Below are positions 25,011-34,047 of a stretch of DNA of 64,000 nt, in pieces; position 1 is the first letter of the stretch; each line of letters begins with the position of its first letter. Origin of the DNA: Candidatus Aminicenantes bacterium UBA6228 (GTDB taxonomy: Bacteria > Acidobacteriota > Aminicenantia > Aminicenantales > Saccharicenantaceae). The notes under the pieces are model-generated. The model was not told the DNA's origin. It did no database searches and saw nothing but the letters and a program-made list of their open reading frames with translations. The DNA lies in assembly GCA_002441005.1 (NCBI GenBank), contig DJWO01000014.1, positions 1 through 64,000 of the forward strand, written 5' to 3'. The position numbers and the translations under genes were made by a program.

Positions 25011-26226
25011 ATTTTAAGGCCATCACTGGATCAATTTTGGCTGCCCGCCGGGAAGGATAAAGCGTCGAAAGAAAAGTTATAGCCAGGGTTACCAGGACAA
25101 TTAGAGCCAGGTCAAGAAGCCTTGGCCGGAAAGGCACATAAGCAATTTGATAAATATCTACCGGGAGCTTGATCAGTTTGAAAGTATTGGCCAGCCAGCA
25201 CCAGAAAAGACCGAGGCCCATACCTATTGTTGTCCCGACCAGCCCGATTATTGCTCCCTGCCAGAAAAATACTTTTTTTATCTGGCTGGCTTTGGCCCCC
25301 ATAGCAATCATAAGGCCGATATCCCTGGTCTTTTCCATTACCAGCAGAACCAGGCTGGCAATAATATTCAGAGCAGCCACGACGACAATCAGGGTAATGG
25401 TGAAAAAGAGCAGGGTCTTTTCGAGTTTTAGAGCCGAGAACAGGGAACGGTTGAGCTCCATCCAGGTAGTCACATAGATGCCGGGTCCAGTCAGCTGCTG
25501 GATCTTTTCAGCCAGCTGGCCAGCCTGGAAAATGTCTTTGATTCTGACCTGTAAGTAACTGACTTTAGCTGGCAGATTAAAGATCCTCTGGGCCAGGCCC
25601 AAAGAAACGAGAGCAGTCGATGAATCAAACTCATACAGGCCAGAATCGAACAGACCGCCAATCTTAAAAGTCTTGACTCTGGGCCACAAGCCGACCGGGG
25701 TCAGGTGAGCTGAAGGGATCAAGACACTGACCGTGTCGCCGACAGATACACCAAGAGTAGCGGCCAGCGATTTGCCCAGAACCAGGACAGGAGTTTCGTC
25801 ATCTTCCGGCAGATTACCCGCCGGTAATTGCTTAAGCCAGTCAGAGACCTGTCTTTCTTTCTTAAAATCCATTCCCTTCAAGAGGGCGCCGGCGCTGCGG
25901 GCCGGGCCGGTAATCAGAACAGTATTATAGACTACTGGCGTTACCGCCTGAACCTGCGGCCAGGTCTCAATTTTGCCGGCTAAGGCCTGATAATCCTTCA
26001 AACCTTCGCCTGACAGGTCAGAAATCATCAGATGAGAGGTCGCTCCCAGAATTTTTTCCTGAACATCTTCCTGAAAACCGGTGATCAAGGACAGAGCAAT
26101 GACCAGAGCCATAACTCCGATAGTTACTCCCAGAACGGAAACAAAGGTAATAACCGAAATAAAGGCTTGCTTCCTCCGGGCAGTTAAATACTTTCTGGCA
26201 ATAAATAACTCAAAACCGGTCTTCAC
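25003..26226 (-). CDS. Lipoprotein-releasing ABC permease LolC/LolE
   Basis: An inner-membrane permease that releases outer-membrane-directed lipoproteins to the LolA carrier. 407 residues: an N-terminal membrane helix (about 20-45), a periplasmic domain (about 50-265) and three C-terminal helices in an FtsX domain. The opening FIARKYLTARRKQAFISVIT is typical. Only one permease gene is present beside lolD, so the complex is probably a LolF-type homodimer rather than LolC plus LolE. The start is GTG with a weak Shine-Dalgarno sequence, 10 bases after lysS. Confidence 0.9.
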   Translation of the reverse strand: MKTGFELFIARKYLTARRKQAFISVITFVSVLGVTIGVMALVIALSLITGFQEDVQEKILGATSHLMISDLSGEGLKDYQALAGKIETWPQVQAVTPVVYNTVLITGPARSAGALLKGMDFKKERQVSDWLKQLPAGNLPEDDETPVLVLGKSLAATLGVSVGDTVSVLIPSAHLTPVGLWPRVKTFKIGGLFDSGLYEFDSSTALVSLGLAQRIFNLPAKVSYLQVRIKDIFQAGQLAEKIQQLTGPGIYVTTWMELNRSLFSALKLEKTLLFFTITLIVVVAALNIIASLVLLVMEKTRDIGLMIAMGAKASQIKKVFFWQGAIIGLVGTTIGMGLGLFWCWLANTFKLIKLPVDIYQIAYVPFRPRLLDLALIVLVTLAITFLSTLYPSRRAAKIDPVMALKYE

Positions 26227-26236
26227 TTCAGGTCTC

Positions 26237-27757
26237 TCATCTTGGTTTAAGGAGAGGGAAGAGTATGACCTCTCTAATTGACTTCTGGTTGGTAAAAATC
26301 ATAGCCAGGCGATCAAGGCCAATACCTTCTCCCCCGGTAGGCGGCAAGCCATATTCCAGCGCCTCCACATAATCGAGATCAACCGGATGTGATTCATCGT
26401 CTCCCGTCTTTCTCATCGCCGCCTGCTCTTCAAACCTCTGCCGTTGTTCAAAAGGGTCAGTTAGTTCGGAAAAAGCATTGGCCAGTTCCATGCCAGCTAC
26501 CATCAATTCAAAGCGGTCAGCTTCACCCGGGTTCTCCCGGCTGGCTTTAGCCAGTGGAGAAATTTCCCGCGGGGGATTGATGATAAAAGTCGGCTGAATA
26601 ATCTTCTCTTTAACCAGCTTATCAAAAATAACATCAAGAGCTTTGGCATAAGTGACCGGCGTATGATCAGTAGTCAAAGTCCCGGCCAATTCAATGATCT
26701 CTTTCTCATTATCAAACCGGCCGGGAGCCAGGCCGCTATATTTAAGTATGGCTTCTTTGAACTTTAACCTCGGCCATGGTTTCTGGAAAGAAATAACATT
26801 ATCTCCATACTGGATCTCTTCCTTGCCATGAATCTCCTTAGTCAGAAAAAGGAAAAGGTCTTCGGTCATATCCATCAGCTGATTATAATCAATATAGGCC
26901 TGATAAAACTCCAGCATGGTAAATTCCGGGTTATGCTGGGAATCAATGCCTTCATTGCGAAAATTCCGGTTAATTTCATAAACCTTTTCCATTCCACCCA
27001 CGACCAGTCTTTTCAGGTAGAGTTCCGGCGCTATTCTTAAATAGAGGTTTATACCCAGAGCTTGATGAAAAGTCTTAAAAGGCCTGGCCAGAGCCCCACC
27101 CGGCATAACCTGCATCATCGGTGTTTCGACTTCTATAAATCCCCGGCTGTCAAAGTATTGACGCATCTTCTTGATCAGTTCACTTCTAATTCTAAAAGTC
27201 TCTCCAGATTCTGGATTCATAATCAAGTCCAGATAACGCTGGCGATAGCGCAGTTCGACATCCTGCAGCCCATGCCATTTTTCTGGTAGGGGGTGAAAGG
27301 ACTTGGCCAGAAAGGTTATCTTCTCGGCTAAAATAGTCAACTCCCCTGTTCTTGTCCGGAAAAGCCAGCCTTCAACCAGGATGACATCGCCAATATCAAA
27401 CAGGTCAAAAAGTTCATAGTTTTCTTTGCCTATCAGGTCCTCCCGGAGATAAACCTGAACCCTGTCCCGGAAATCAGACAGATGAAAGAAAGTTGCCCGG
27501 CCCATTTTCCTGATAGCTATAATCCGGCCTGGCACTTTGACCTGATGATGTTTTTCTTCCAGTTCTTCCCGGCTTAAATCAAAAAAATCCCTGACCACTT
27601 CAAAAACCGAGTGAGTTTGCTCCGCCTGGTGAGGGAAAACATCTATCCCCCTGTCCTTCAGTTTTTTCCATTTTTCCAGCCTGATCAACTCTTGATCAGA
27701 CAATTCTTCTTTAACCAGATGCCGATCACCGTCTTTTTTAACTTCCGGCTCGCTCAT
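26237..27757 (-). CDS. lysS: Lysyl-tRNA synthetase, class II
   Basis: Charges tRNA-Lys. 506 residues: an N-terminal OB-fold anticodon-binding domain (about 60-165) and a class II catalytic core with motif 2 (YEINRNFRNEGID) and motif 3 (PPTGGEGIGLDRLAM). A hydrophilic N-terminal extension of about 20 residues precedes the usual start. The ATG overlaps the nusB stop by 4 bases (ATGA). It links the RNA-related genes ribH and nusB to the lipoprotein transport genes. Confidence 0.95.
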   Translation of the reverse strand: MSEPEVKKDGDRHLVKEELSDQELIRLEKWKKLKDRGIDVFPHQAEQTHSVFEVVRDFFDLSREELEEKHHQVKVPGRIIAIRKMGRATFFHLSDFRDRVQVYLREDLIGKENYELFDLFDIGDVILVEGWLFRTRTGELTILAEKITFLAKSFHPLPEKWHGLQDVELRYRQRYLDLIMNPESGETFRIRSELIKKMRQYFDSRGFIEVETPMMQVMPGGALARPFKTFHQALGINLYLRIAPELYLKRLVVGGMEKVYEINRNFRNEGIDSQHNPEFTMLEFYQAYIDYNQLMDMTEDLFLFLTKEIHGKEEIQYGDNVISFQKPWPRLKFKEAILKYSGLAPGRFDNEKEIIELAGTLTTDHTPVTYAKALDVIFDKLVKEKIIQPTFIINPPREISPLAKASRENPGEADRFELMVAGMELANAFSELTDPFEQRQRFEEQAAMRKTGDDESHPVDLDYVEALEYGLPPTGGEGIGLDRLAMIFTNQKSIREVILFPLLKPR

Positions 27758-28218
27758 TTTTCTTCCTCTTTTTTATCAGGATTTCTGTCTTTCTCCTCAT
27801 GGTCGCTTCGGTCTTTTTTCAGGCTTTTATAAATTCCATCCAGGATCCCATTGACAAAAACAGCTGCTTCGTCGCCGGAAAACTTTCTGGCCACTTCAAT
27901 CGCCTCGTCAATAATTATAGGTGGCGGCAGGGTTTTTTCAAAAAACAGTTCAAAAACAGCCATTCTCAAAATATTCCTGTCGACCATAGCCATCCTGTCC
28001 AGCCGCCAGTGCTCAGAGGCCTGTTCGATCGTCCGGTCAATCTCAGCCCGGTGCTGCCACAGGCCCTCCACCAGCCAGGTAGCATACTCTTTGACTTCGG
28101 CTTTAACGGGCTGAGCCGCCCAGTAATCTTTAAGTATTTCTTCCAGATGGTCAGGGGAGAATTCTAATTCAAATAAAATCTGTAAAGCACACTCCCTGGC
28201 TTTTCTTCTGCTTCCCAT
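27754..28218 (-). CDS. nusB: Transcription antitermination factor NusB
   Basis: Binds boxA RNA with S10 in rRNA antitermination. 154 residues, all-helical. The family pattern is clear: RRKARECALQILFELEF at the start, then DRNILRMAVFELFF and PPIIIDEAIEVARKFSGDEAAVFVNGILD. A charged Lys/Glu tail of about 20 residues ends the protein. It sits between ribH (22 bases upstream) and lysS (4-base overlap), the common ribH-nusB order. Confidence 0.95.
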   Translation of the reverse strand: MGSRRKARECALQILFELEFSPDHLEEILKDYWAAQPVKAEVKEYATWLVEGLWQHRAEIDRTIEQASEHWRLDRMAMVDRNILRMAVFELFFEKTLPPPIIIDEAIEVARKFSGDEAAVFVNGILDGIYKSLKKDRSDHEEKDRNPDKKEEEK

Positions 28219-28240
28219 AATTAAAATTTTCCGGCTTTGA

Positions 28241-28711
28241 TCAGTTTAATTTGACTTGCTTTAATAAACTAACGGTCTCGATCAGAGATAAAGCCGCTTC
28301 ATAACCTTTGTTGCCTGATTTTGTCCCGGCTCTCTCTATTCCCTGTTCAATTGTTTCAACGGTCAGGATGCCAAAAGAAATTGGCAGGCCCTCTTCCATG
28401 GCCACCTGCGACAGGCCCTTGGTGACTTCAGCACTCAGATAATCAAAGTGGGGTGTCTCACCGCGGATCAGGGCCCCCAAACAAATTAGGCCATCAACCT
28501 GTTTTTTCTTAGCCAGTTTCTTAGCCAAAAGCGGGATTTCAAAAGCTCCCGGCACCTTATAAATTTCAATATCGGCCTCTTCCACTCCCAGCTTGCCCAG
28601 CGCCTCAAGGGCACCGTCCAGCAAGTGGCCAGAAATAAATTGATTAAAACGGCTGAGGATAATAGCAATTCTATATCCTTTCGCCTGAAGCTTGCCTTCA
28701 TACACTTTCAT
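28241..28711 (-). CDS. ribH: 6,7-dimethyl-8-ribityllumazine synthase
   Basis: The penultimate step of riboflavin synthesis. 156 residues, standard length. Key segments: SRFNQFISGHLLDGALEAL, VPGAFEIPLLAKKLA, GALIRGETPHFDYL with the catalytic His, and SFGILTVETIEQGIERAG. AAGGAGAGAAG precedes the ATG. The gene overlaps the upstream GNAT gene by 14 bases. No FMN riboswitch or other rib genes nearby. Confidence 0.95.
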   Translation of the reverse strand: MKVYEGKLQAKGYRIAIILSRFNQFISGHLLDGALEALGKLGVEEADIEIYKVPGAFEIPLLAKKLAKKKQVDGLICLGALIRGETPHFDYLSAEVTKGLSQVAMEEGLPISFGILTVETIEQGIERAGTKSGNKGYEAALSLIETVSLLKQVKLN

Positions 28712-29852
28712 TCTTCTCTCCTTGATTTAGCTCAAAAAGTTTTTTCTCATAGATTCTATATTTTTTATATATTCTACCACCGATTGAAGCTGTAAATCTA
28801 TTGATGGAATCATTATCCTCCAGTTGCCAGGAGGTTTCAGCCCACTCGTAGCCACTGGCCAGGGCTCTGGTCTCCAGCTCATGATAAAGCAAATAACTCA
28901 GTCCGGTTCGCTGGTAATTGGGCAACACTCCGAAAACCATGGCCCTAATTCCTTTAATCTTTTTTTTAGCTAATAACAACTTAAAAACTCCGAAGGGAAA
29001 CAACCGGCCATTGAGGCTTCCGGTAATTTCGTTATAATTGGGTAATCCGAAAGCAAAGCCGGCTTCCTGGCCGCCATGCGTAGCAAAGATAACCAGTTCA
29101 GGGTCAGCAAAGGACTTTAAAGTCTTCCCCATGAATTTCATTTCGTTATCAGTCCAGGGGACAAAGCCCCAATTTTTGGCCCAGGCCTGGTTATAAATAT
29201 AGGCTATTTTTCTGGTTTCCTCTTGAATTTTTTTGAGGTTGGCCGTTCTCATCTGAAATGAAGTTGCCTGTCTGACCTTATCAACCACTGCCTGTACTTT
29301 TTCCATAGTTTCGTGGTCGCGATCCATAAAAAAGGCATATAAATCCTTAGCCTTGGTCAGGCCGCACTTTTCCATGAGCTCAAGATAATAAGGCGGATTA
29401 TAAGGCATCATGATGACCGGCGGGCGATCAAAACCTTCCAGCAAAAAAGCACATTCATCATTCATGGACAGATTGACTGGACCACGTAAAATCTCCAGGC
29501 CTTTCTTTTTTCCCCAGTCACTGACCGCTTCCAGCAAAAGCCTGGCTACTTCCAGGTCATTCAAGCTTTCATACAGGCCGAAAAAGACCACTTTCTCCTG
29601 ATGATATTCATTATGATTAAAATCATGAATGGCAGCTATCCGGCCGGCTATCTGCCCTCCTCGTCTGGCCAGAAAGAGGTCCAGCTCAGCATGTTCAAAA
29701 AATGGATTCTTTTTCCGATCCAGCTTCTCTTTCATCTGTAGCCGGAGAGGCGGCACCCAGTTAGGATCATTTTTATAAATCTGCCAGGGGAAATTGATAA
29801 AATCCATTAGTTCGCTCCGGGTCTTAACCTGTTTAATCATCAGGTTTGCCAT
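28698..29852 (-). CDS. GNAT-fold N-acetyltransferase-like protein, YghO-like
   Basis: A 384-residue cytoplasmic protein of the large GNAT-like family, including E. coli YghO, whose function is not established. Recognisable segments are FINFPWQIYKNDPNWVPPL at the N-terminus, HAELDLFLARRGGQIAGRIAA, and a C-terminal acetyltransferase motif (NYQRTGLSYLLYHELE) followed by the W-x-LEDN-x-x-I-N loop. It heads the ribH-nusB-lysS-lolC/E-lolD series, with its own promoter and a 14-base overlap into ribH. Confidence 0.8.
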   Translation of the reverse strand: MANLMIKQVKTRSELMDFINFPWQIYKNDPNWVPPLRLQMKEKLDRKKNPFFEHAELDLFLARRGGQIAGRIAAIHDFNHNEYHQEKVVFFGLYESLNDLEVARLLLEAVSDWGKKKGLEILRGPVNLSMNDECAFLLEGFDRPPVIMMPYNPPYYLELMEKCGLTKAKDLYAFFMDRDHETMEKVQAVVDKVRQATSFQMRTANLKKIQEETRKIAYIYNQAWAKNWGFVPWTDNEMKFMGKTLKSFADPELVIFATHGGQEAGFAFGLPNYNEITGSLNGRLFPFGVFKLLLAKKKIKGIRAMVFGVLPNYQRTGLSYLLYHELETRALASGYEWAETSWQLEDNDSINRFTASIGGRIYKKYRIYEKKLFELNQGEKNESV

Positions 29853-29881
29853 TGACTTGCCCTCTGAACAAATTTTTCTAA

Positions 29882-29910
29882 ATTCTATCAGATTCGGTTA
29901 GATTTTTCAT
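29882..29910 (-). promoter_or_regulatory. Promoter for the GNAT-ribH-nusB-lysS-lolC/E-lolD unit
   Basis: Minus-strand -10 TAGAAT (29882-29887) with an extended TG element just upstream, and a weak -35 ATGAAA (29905-29910) at 17 bases. Confidence 0.5.
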
Positions 29911-29935
29911 CTTAATTTAAAAATTATAAATAGCC

Positions 29936-29964
29936 TTTACCCTCTCTTCAATCAAAGGTAAAAT
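29936..29964 (+). promoter_or_regulatory. Promoter for the Lon-like protease gene
   Basis: TTTACC (29936-29941), 17-base spacer, TAAAAT (29959-29964), then AAAGGAG before the ATG at 29990. Confidence 0.45.
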
Positions 29965-29989
29965 AATATTAAATCAGAAAGGAGTCAAA

Positions 29990-32437
29990 ATGAAAACCAA
30001 GAACCAATTTCCCGAACTTAAGGCCCAGGAACTGACCTGGCATTGCCCGGATGACTCTATTCCTTTTGAATCGACGGCTGAATGCGCAGCCTGTGAAGAT
30101 ATTATCGGGCAGGAAAAAGCTCTCAAATCTCTCGAGACAGGTCTCAACATAAAAAGCCGGGGTTATAATATATTCATCACTGGACTGGTAGGGACAGGCC
30201 GGACAACCACCATTAAAAAGTTCCTGGAAAAGATCAGGCTCGGCCGGCCAGTACCAGATGACCTCCTTTATGTTAACAATTTCAAAAAGCCGGAAGAGCC
30301 AATTCTGCTGGCCCTGCCGGCCGGCCAGGGCCGCCGGCTCAGTGACGGACTGGAACGGCTGATCAATATGTTAAAAACCAATATACCGGAACTGCTCAAA
30401 AGCCAGTTTTTTCAGGAAAGAAAGCAGGATATCACCGAGGGCCAGCAAAGGAAGCAAAGAAATATTCTGGAAAAGTTTGAAGAACTGGTTTCGGCTGAAG
30501 GCTTTGCGGTCATTCAGGTTCAGATGGGGCTTTTTACCAGGCCTGATTTACTCCCGGTCATAGACAATCAACCAACCCCGTTTAATAAACTCGAGGCTCT
30601 GGTTAAAGAAGATAAATTCCCTAAAAAGAAACTGGAAGACCTGAAGAAAAAGTACAGTCAGCTGACTGAACAGCTTGATAATGTCATCAACCAGTTGAAA
30701 GTCATTGACGATGAGACCCAAACTCTCTTAAAAAATCAGGGAATAGAAGCCTGCAGCCCGTTGATCAAGGGCGGTTTAAGCGATTTACGAAAAGATCTCC
30801 CCTTCCCGCCTGTCCAGAACTATCTGGATGAAGTTGAAAAAAATCTGATGGCTGACCTGGATCTATTCAAGGGTCAAAAACCGGCTGAGGAGCGGGAACC
30901 GGTCACCGAGGAAATCGATCCATTCCTGACCTACCGGGTTAATCTTTTAGTGGATAATTCTGACCTTCAGGGTGCTCCAGTTATCATGGAAATCACTCCT
31001 AATTACCTCAATCTGTTTGGAACGATTGAATATGCCTACGGCCGTTTTGGGGTCGGGCAAACAGATTTCACTAAAATTAAAGCTGGCTCTTTTCTTAAAG
31101 CCAATGGTGGCTATCTGGTGTTAAATGCCCTCGATGTTCTAATTGAATCAGGGCTCTGGCCGGCCCTCAAGCGAATCCTCCGCTATCAAACCTTAGAAAT
31201 CCAGAATCCTGTTTCCCCCTTTCTCATTTCGACCAGCCGGTTGAAGCCGGAACCGGTTAAATGCAATGTCAAAATCATCATGATCGGAGATGATTATCTC
31301 TATAATCTTTTATATTTCATGGACGATGATTTTAAAAAGATTTTCAAAGTTAAAGCTGAATTTGATTCCGAGATGGATAAGACAGATAAGAGCATCATTA
31401 ATTATGTCAGATTTGCCAGAAAAATCTGTGATGAAGACCAATTGCAGCCACTGGAGCGCGATGGCCTGGCAGCCTTAGTTGAGTTTGGAGTCAGGCAGGC
31501 TGGGCGACAGAAAAAACTATCAACCAGATTCCATCTGATTGCTGACGTTATAAGGGAAGCTGACTACTGGTCCCAAAAAAACGGGCATAAGCTCATTTCT
31601 CGCCAGGATGTTCAGGTGGCCATTAAAGAAAGGGTGGAAAGAGTTAATCTGGTGGAAAGAAAGATTAAAGAGATGATCGAAGAGGGGACTATTCTCATTG
31701 AGACTCAAGGCCAGGTCGTGGGTCAGGTTAATGGTCTGGCTGTTTATGATACCGGAGAACTGGCTTTTGGCCAGCCTACCAGGATTACAGCCAGAACATC
31801 AATGGGCCGGGCCGGAGTAATCAATATTGAAAGAGAGGCTGACCTGAGCGGTAAAACCCATAACAAAGGAGTGCTGATTCTGGCTGGCTATTTAAGGGGG
31901 AAATATGCCCAGGATAAACCTTTTGCCATGTCAGCCAGTATTGCCTTTGAGCAATCTTATGCCGGAGTTGATGGCGATAGCGCTTCTTCAACAGAAGTCT
32001 ATGCCATTCTGTCCAGCCTGTCCGGGCTGCCTCTTCGTCAGGATCTGGCAGTTACTGGCTCTTTGAACCAGAAAGGCGAGATTCAACCCATCGGCGGCGT
32101 CAATGAAAAAATCGAAGGTTTCTTTGCTGTCTGTCAGGCTAAAGGCCTGACCGGAACCCAGGGAGTAATCATTCCTCACCAGAATGTGAACAATCTGATG
32201 CTGAAGGAAGAGGTCGTCCAGGCGGTCGAAAGCGGTCAGTTTCATATTTACCCGGTTAAAACCATAGATGAGGGACTGGAGATCTTGACCGGAGTCGAGG
32301 CTGGCCAGCGGCAGGCCGACGGGAACTTTGAAGAAGGCACAATCAATTATTTAGTAGACCAGGAACTTGAACGGCTGGCTATTGCCTGGCATATATTTGA
32401 AGAATTGGCTGAGGAAGAACCGCGAGTTGAATCTTAA
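29990..32437 (+). CDS. Lon-like ATP-dependent protease (AAA_32 type)
   Basis: A soluble Lon-related protease, 815 residues. The N-terminal AAA part has a P-loop-like GLVGTGRTT (around residue 62) with Arg in place of the usual Lys, as is frequent in this subfamily. A helical insertion follows (about 135-260). The AAA core with sensor regions spans about 300-560. The C-terminal Lon proteolytic domain carries the Ser-Lys dyad: Ser in DGDSASS (around 664) and Lys in GGVNEKIEG (around 707). It differs from LonA by lacking the N-terminal substrate domain and from archaeal LonB by having no membrane segment. Single-gene unit. Confidence 0.9.
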   Translation: MKTKNQFPELKAQELTWHCPDDSIPFESTAECAACEDIIGQEKALKSLETGLNIKSRGYNIFITGLVGTGRTTTIKKFLEKIRLGRPVPDDLLYVNNFKKPEEPILLALPAGQGRRLSDGLERLINMLKTNIPELLKSQFFQERKQDITEGQQRKQRNILEKFEELVSAEGFAVIQVQMGLFTRPDLLPVIDNQPTPFNKLEALVKEDKFPKKKLEDLKKKYSQLTEQLDNVINQLKVIDDETQTLLKNQGIEACSPLIKGGLSDLRKDLPFPPVQNYLDEVEKNLMADLDLFKGQKPAEEREPVTEEIDPFLTYRVNLLVDNSDLQGAPVIMEITPNYLNLFGTIEYAYGRFGVGQTDFTKIKAGSFLKANGGYLVLNALDVLIESGLWPALKRILRYQTLEIQNPVSPFLISTSRLKPEPVKCNVKIIMIGDDYLYNLLYFMDDDFKKIFKVKAEFDSEMDKTDKSIINYVRFARKICDEDQLQPLERDGLAALVEFGVRQAGRQKKLSTRFHLIADVIREADYWSQKNGHKLISRQDVQVAIKERVERVNLVERKIKEMIEEGTILIETQGQVVGQVNGLAVYDTGELAFGQPTRITARTSMGRAGVINIEREADLSGKTHNKGVLILAGYLRGKYAQDKPFAMSASIAFEQSYAGVDGDSASSTEVYAILSSLSGLPLRQDLAVTGSLNQKGEIQPIGGVNEKIEGFFAVCQAKGLTGTQGVIIPHQNVNNLMLKEEVVQAVESGQFHIYPVKTIDEGLEILTGVEAGQRQADGNFEEGTINYLVDQELERLAIAWHIFEELAEEEPRVES

Positions 32438-32503
32438 TAATTAACCTGATCTGAAAATCAGAAGTAAAGCTGAAAGCCGGGGAACCAGGTTGATAAGTCT
32501 GTT

Positions 32504-33229
32504 TCAGGCCGGCAGTCCTGCCTGCTTTTTAAGTCTGAGCACTTCTTCTTTTTTCAAGTAACGCCAGAAACCAGGCCTGAGACCTTTGATGGTCAATCCA
32601 GCCATAGCTACCCTTTTCAATTTTTTGACATCTAAACTCAGGGCATAAAGCATTTTTCGCACTTCGTGTTTCCGCCCCTCATGAATCTCCAGCCTGACAT
32701 AGGAGAATTGCCTGTTTCTATAAATCAGGCTGATTTTATCCGGAGCAGTCTTTCGCCCGTCAATAAAAACCCCCTGCTTTAATTTATTTAGCTGCTGGTC
32801 AGTCACAGACCCTTTTACTTTTACCTCATAAATTTTCTTAAAGCCATAGCGGGGATGAAGCAAGCGATTGGCCAGCTGGCCATCATTGGTAAATAATAAG
32901 GCACCTTCACTCTCCTGATCGAGCCGCCCGACTGGAAATAACCGGAAAGGAAGCGGTGGCAAGAGTTCGGTTGCCGTTTTTCTTTTTTGAGGATCACTCA
33001 TGGTCACAATATAGCCAGGTGGCTTGTTTAGCAGGATATAAACTTTAGCTGTGGGCAGACTGACCGGCCGGCCATCAACTTCCACCCGGTCAGAAATTTC
33101 ATTAATCATGGTTCCCGGACGCCTGACTACCCGGTGGTTGACTTGAACCCGTCCCTCTTCCACCAGGCGGTCAGCTTCCCGCCTGGAAGCCAGCCCGGCT
33201 TGAGCCAGAAACTTGTTAATTCTTAAAAT
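32504..33229 (-). CDS. rluB: Ribosomal large-subunit pseudouridine synthase, RluB/RsuA family, probable AUU start
   Basis: Isomerises uridine in rRNA. A GTG start at 33163 would cut off the S4 RNA-binding domain. Extending in frame recovers a normal S4 start (NKFLAQAGLASRREADRL) and an ATT codon at 33227-33229 placed 6 bases after AGGAG. No ATG, GTG or TTG exists at the right place, so ATT is proposed as start, giving 241 residues. The catalytic region reads GRLDQESEGALLFTNDG with the essential Asp; EGRKHEVRKM is the second signature. It lies 31 bases after the pyruvate-kinase-domain gene and probably shares its promoter. Confidence 0.88.
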   Translation of the reverse strand: MLRINKFLAQAGLASRREADRLVEEGRVQVNHRVVRRPGTMINEISDRVEVDGRPVSLPTAKVYILLNKPPGYIVTMSDPQKRKTATELLPPLPFRLFPVGRLDQESEGALLFTNDGQLANRLLHPRYGFKKIYEVKVKGSVTDQQLNKLKQGVFIDGRKTAPDKISLIYRNRQFSYVRLEIHEGRKHEVRKMLYALSLDVKKLKRVAMAGLTIKGLRPGFWRYLKKEEVLRLKKQAGLPA

Positions 33230-33240
33230 TGGCCTCTCCT
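33230..33240 (-). promoter_or_regulatory. Ribosome binding site that decides the rluB start
   Basis: On the minus strand AGGAGAGGCCA immediately precedes ATT at 33229. Its strength and spacing are the main argument for AUU initiation. Confidence 0.6.
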
Positions 33241-33260
33241 TCCTGTTTCGCTTTGCTATT

Positions 33261-33866
33261 TTAGCCCAGGGAATAAAAGCCAGGTTTGGCCAGTATCTCC
33301 ATTATCCGGAGATCGAAAAAGTTCTGAGAATTAACCGCCTTCAGGAGAACAGCGGTATCCACTCCCTTTTCTGTTCCGCCCAGAGCCAGGCACGGCTCTC
33401 CGGTTATAATCAGTCCGGCATCGGCGGCCATCAAGCTGATTTCTACCGCCACCTTTAAACCCTGGCCAAAGCAGCGAAGAGTATAGGCTATAATTTCATC
33501 GAGTTCATAAGTAGCTAATTTTTTTCTAACCGCCCGGTTGATACCGCCAAAAGCATGCTGGGCAGTCAGGACCTTAGCCCCGGCTTTTTCCAGTTCCAGC
33601 CTGACCGCCGCCGGCATTTCCTGATAATTCGACTCTAAAAACCCGGCGGAGTGAGTCACCACCACTAACTGATAGCCGGGGAAGAAATCCAGGGCCTTTT
33701 TGGCTGTTTCACCTGAAGCCGAAGGCAGCACCACCTGCCTGATTTTTAGCTCCTGAACTCTGATAGCTGCCCTTTTCAAGGCAGCTTCAGTATTCGCCGC
33801 CCCAGGCTCATCAAAATAGAGGCCAGGAACTGTCTGGCCTTTAGCTTCAAGGTTGAATTGACTCAT
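33261..33866 (-). CDS. Stand-alone pyruvate-kinase C-terminal-domain-like protein
   Basis: A 201-residue protein resembling the alpha/beta domain that ends pyruvate kinases (the allosteric domain), without the catalytic barrel. Features: NTEAALKRAAIRVQEL, VVLPSASGETAKKALDFF, VVVTHSAGF, and a Gly/Ala-rich C-terminal half (AADAGLIITGEPCLALGG). Such orphan domains are widespread but uncharacterised. Mostly hydrophobic alpha/beta, no signal peptide, so cytoplasmic. AGGAG precedes the ATG. It is the first gene of a two-gene unit with rluB; a functional link is not apparent. Confidence 0.75.
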   Translation of the reverse strand: MSQFNLEAKGQTVPGLYFDEPGAANTEAALKRAAIRVQELKIRQVVLPSASGETAKKALDFFPGYQLVVVTHSAGFLESNYQEMPAAVRLELEKAGAKVLTAQHAFGGINRAVRKKLATYELDEIIAYTLRCFGQGLKVAVEISLMAADAGLIITGEPCLALGGTEKGVDTAVLLKAVNSQNFFDLRIMEILAKPGFYSLG

Positions 33867-33896
33867 AGCTTTCTCCTGAAATTGACCGCTTTAAAA

Positions 33897-33925
33897 ATTA
33901 TCTGGCTAACCAGGGATTGAGTCAA
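33897..33925 (-). promoter_or_regulatory. Promoter for the pyruvate-kinase-domain gene and rluB
   Basis: Minus-strand TTGACT (33920-33925), 17-base spacer, GATAAT (33897-33902). Leader about 25 bases. Confidence 0.6.
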
Positions 33926-34047
33926 GATGGGTGTCTGATCTTTATTTTCAAAATTAAGACGTATGGGCTTATCTCCTGGTCTAAAATAAGGTAAACTTAA
34001 TGGCTGGAAGGTAAAGGCCAATGACCATTTGGTCCTAAGAGACAAAG

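Noticed and set aside
27799..28167. Plus-strand 122-codon ORF opposite nusB
   Set aside because: Antisense of a conserved essential gene and without coding character.
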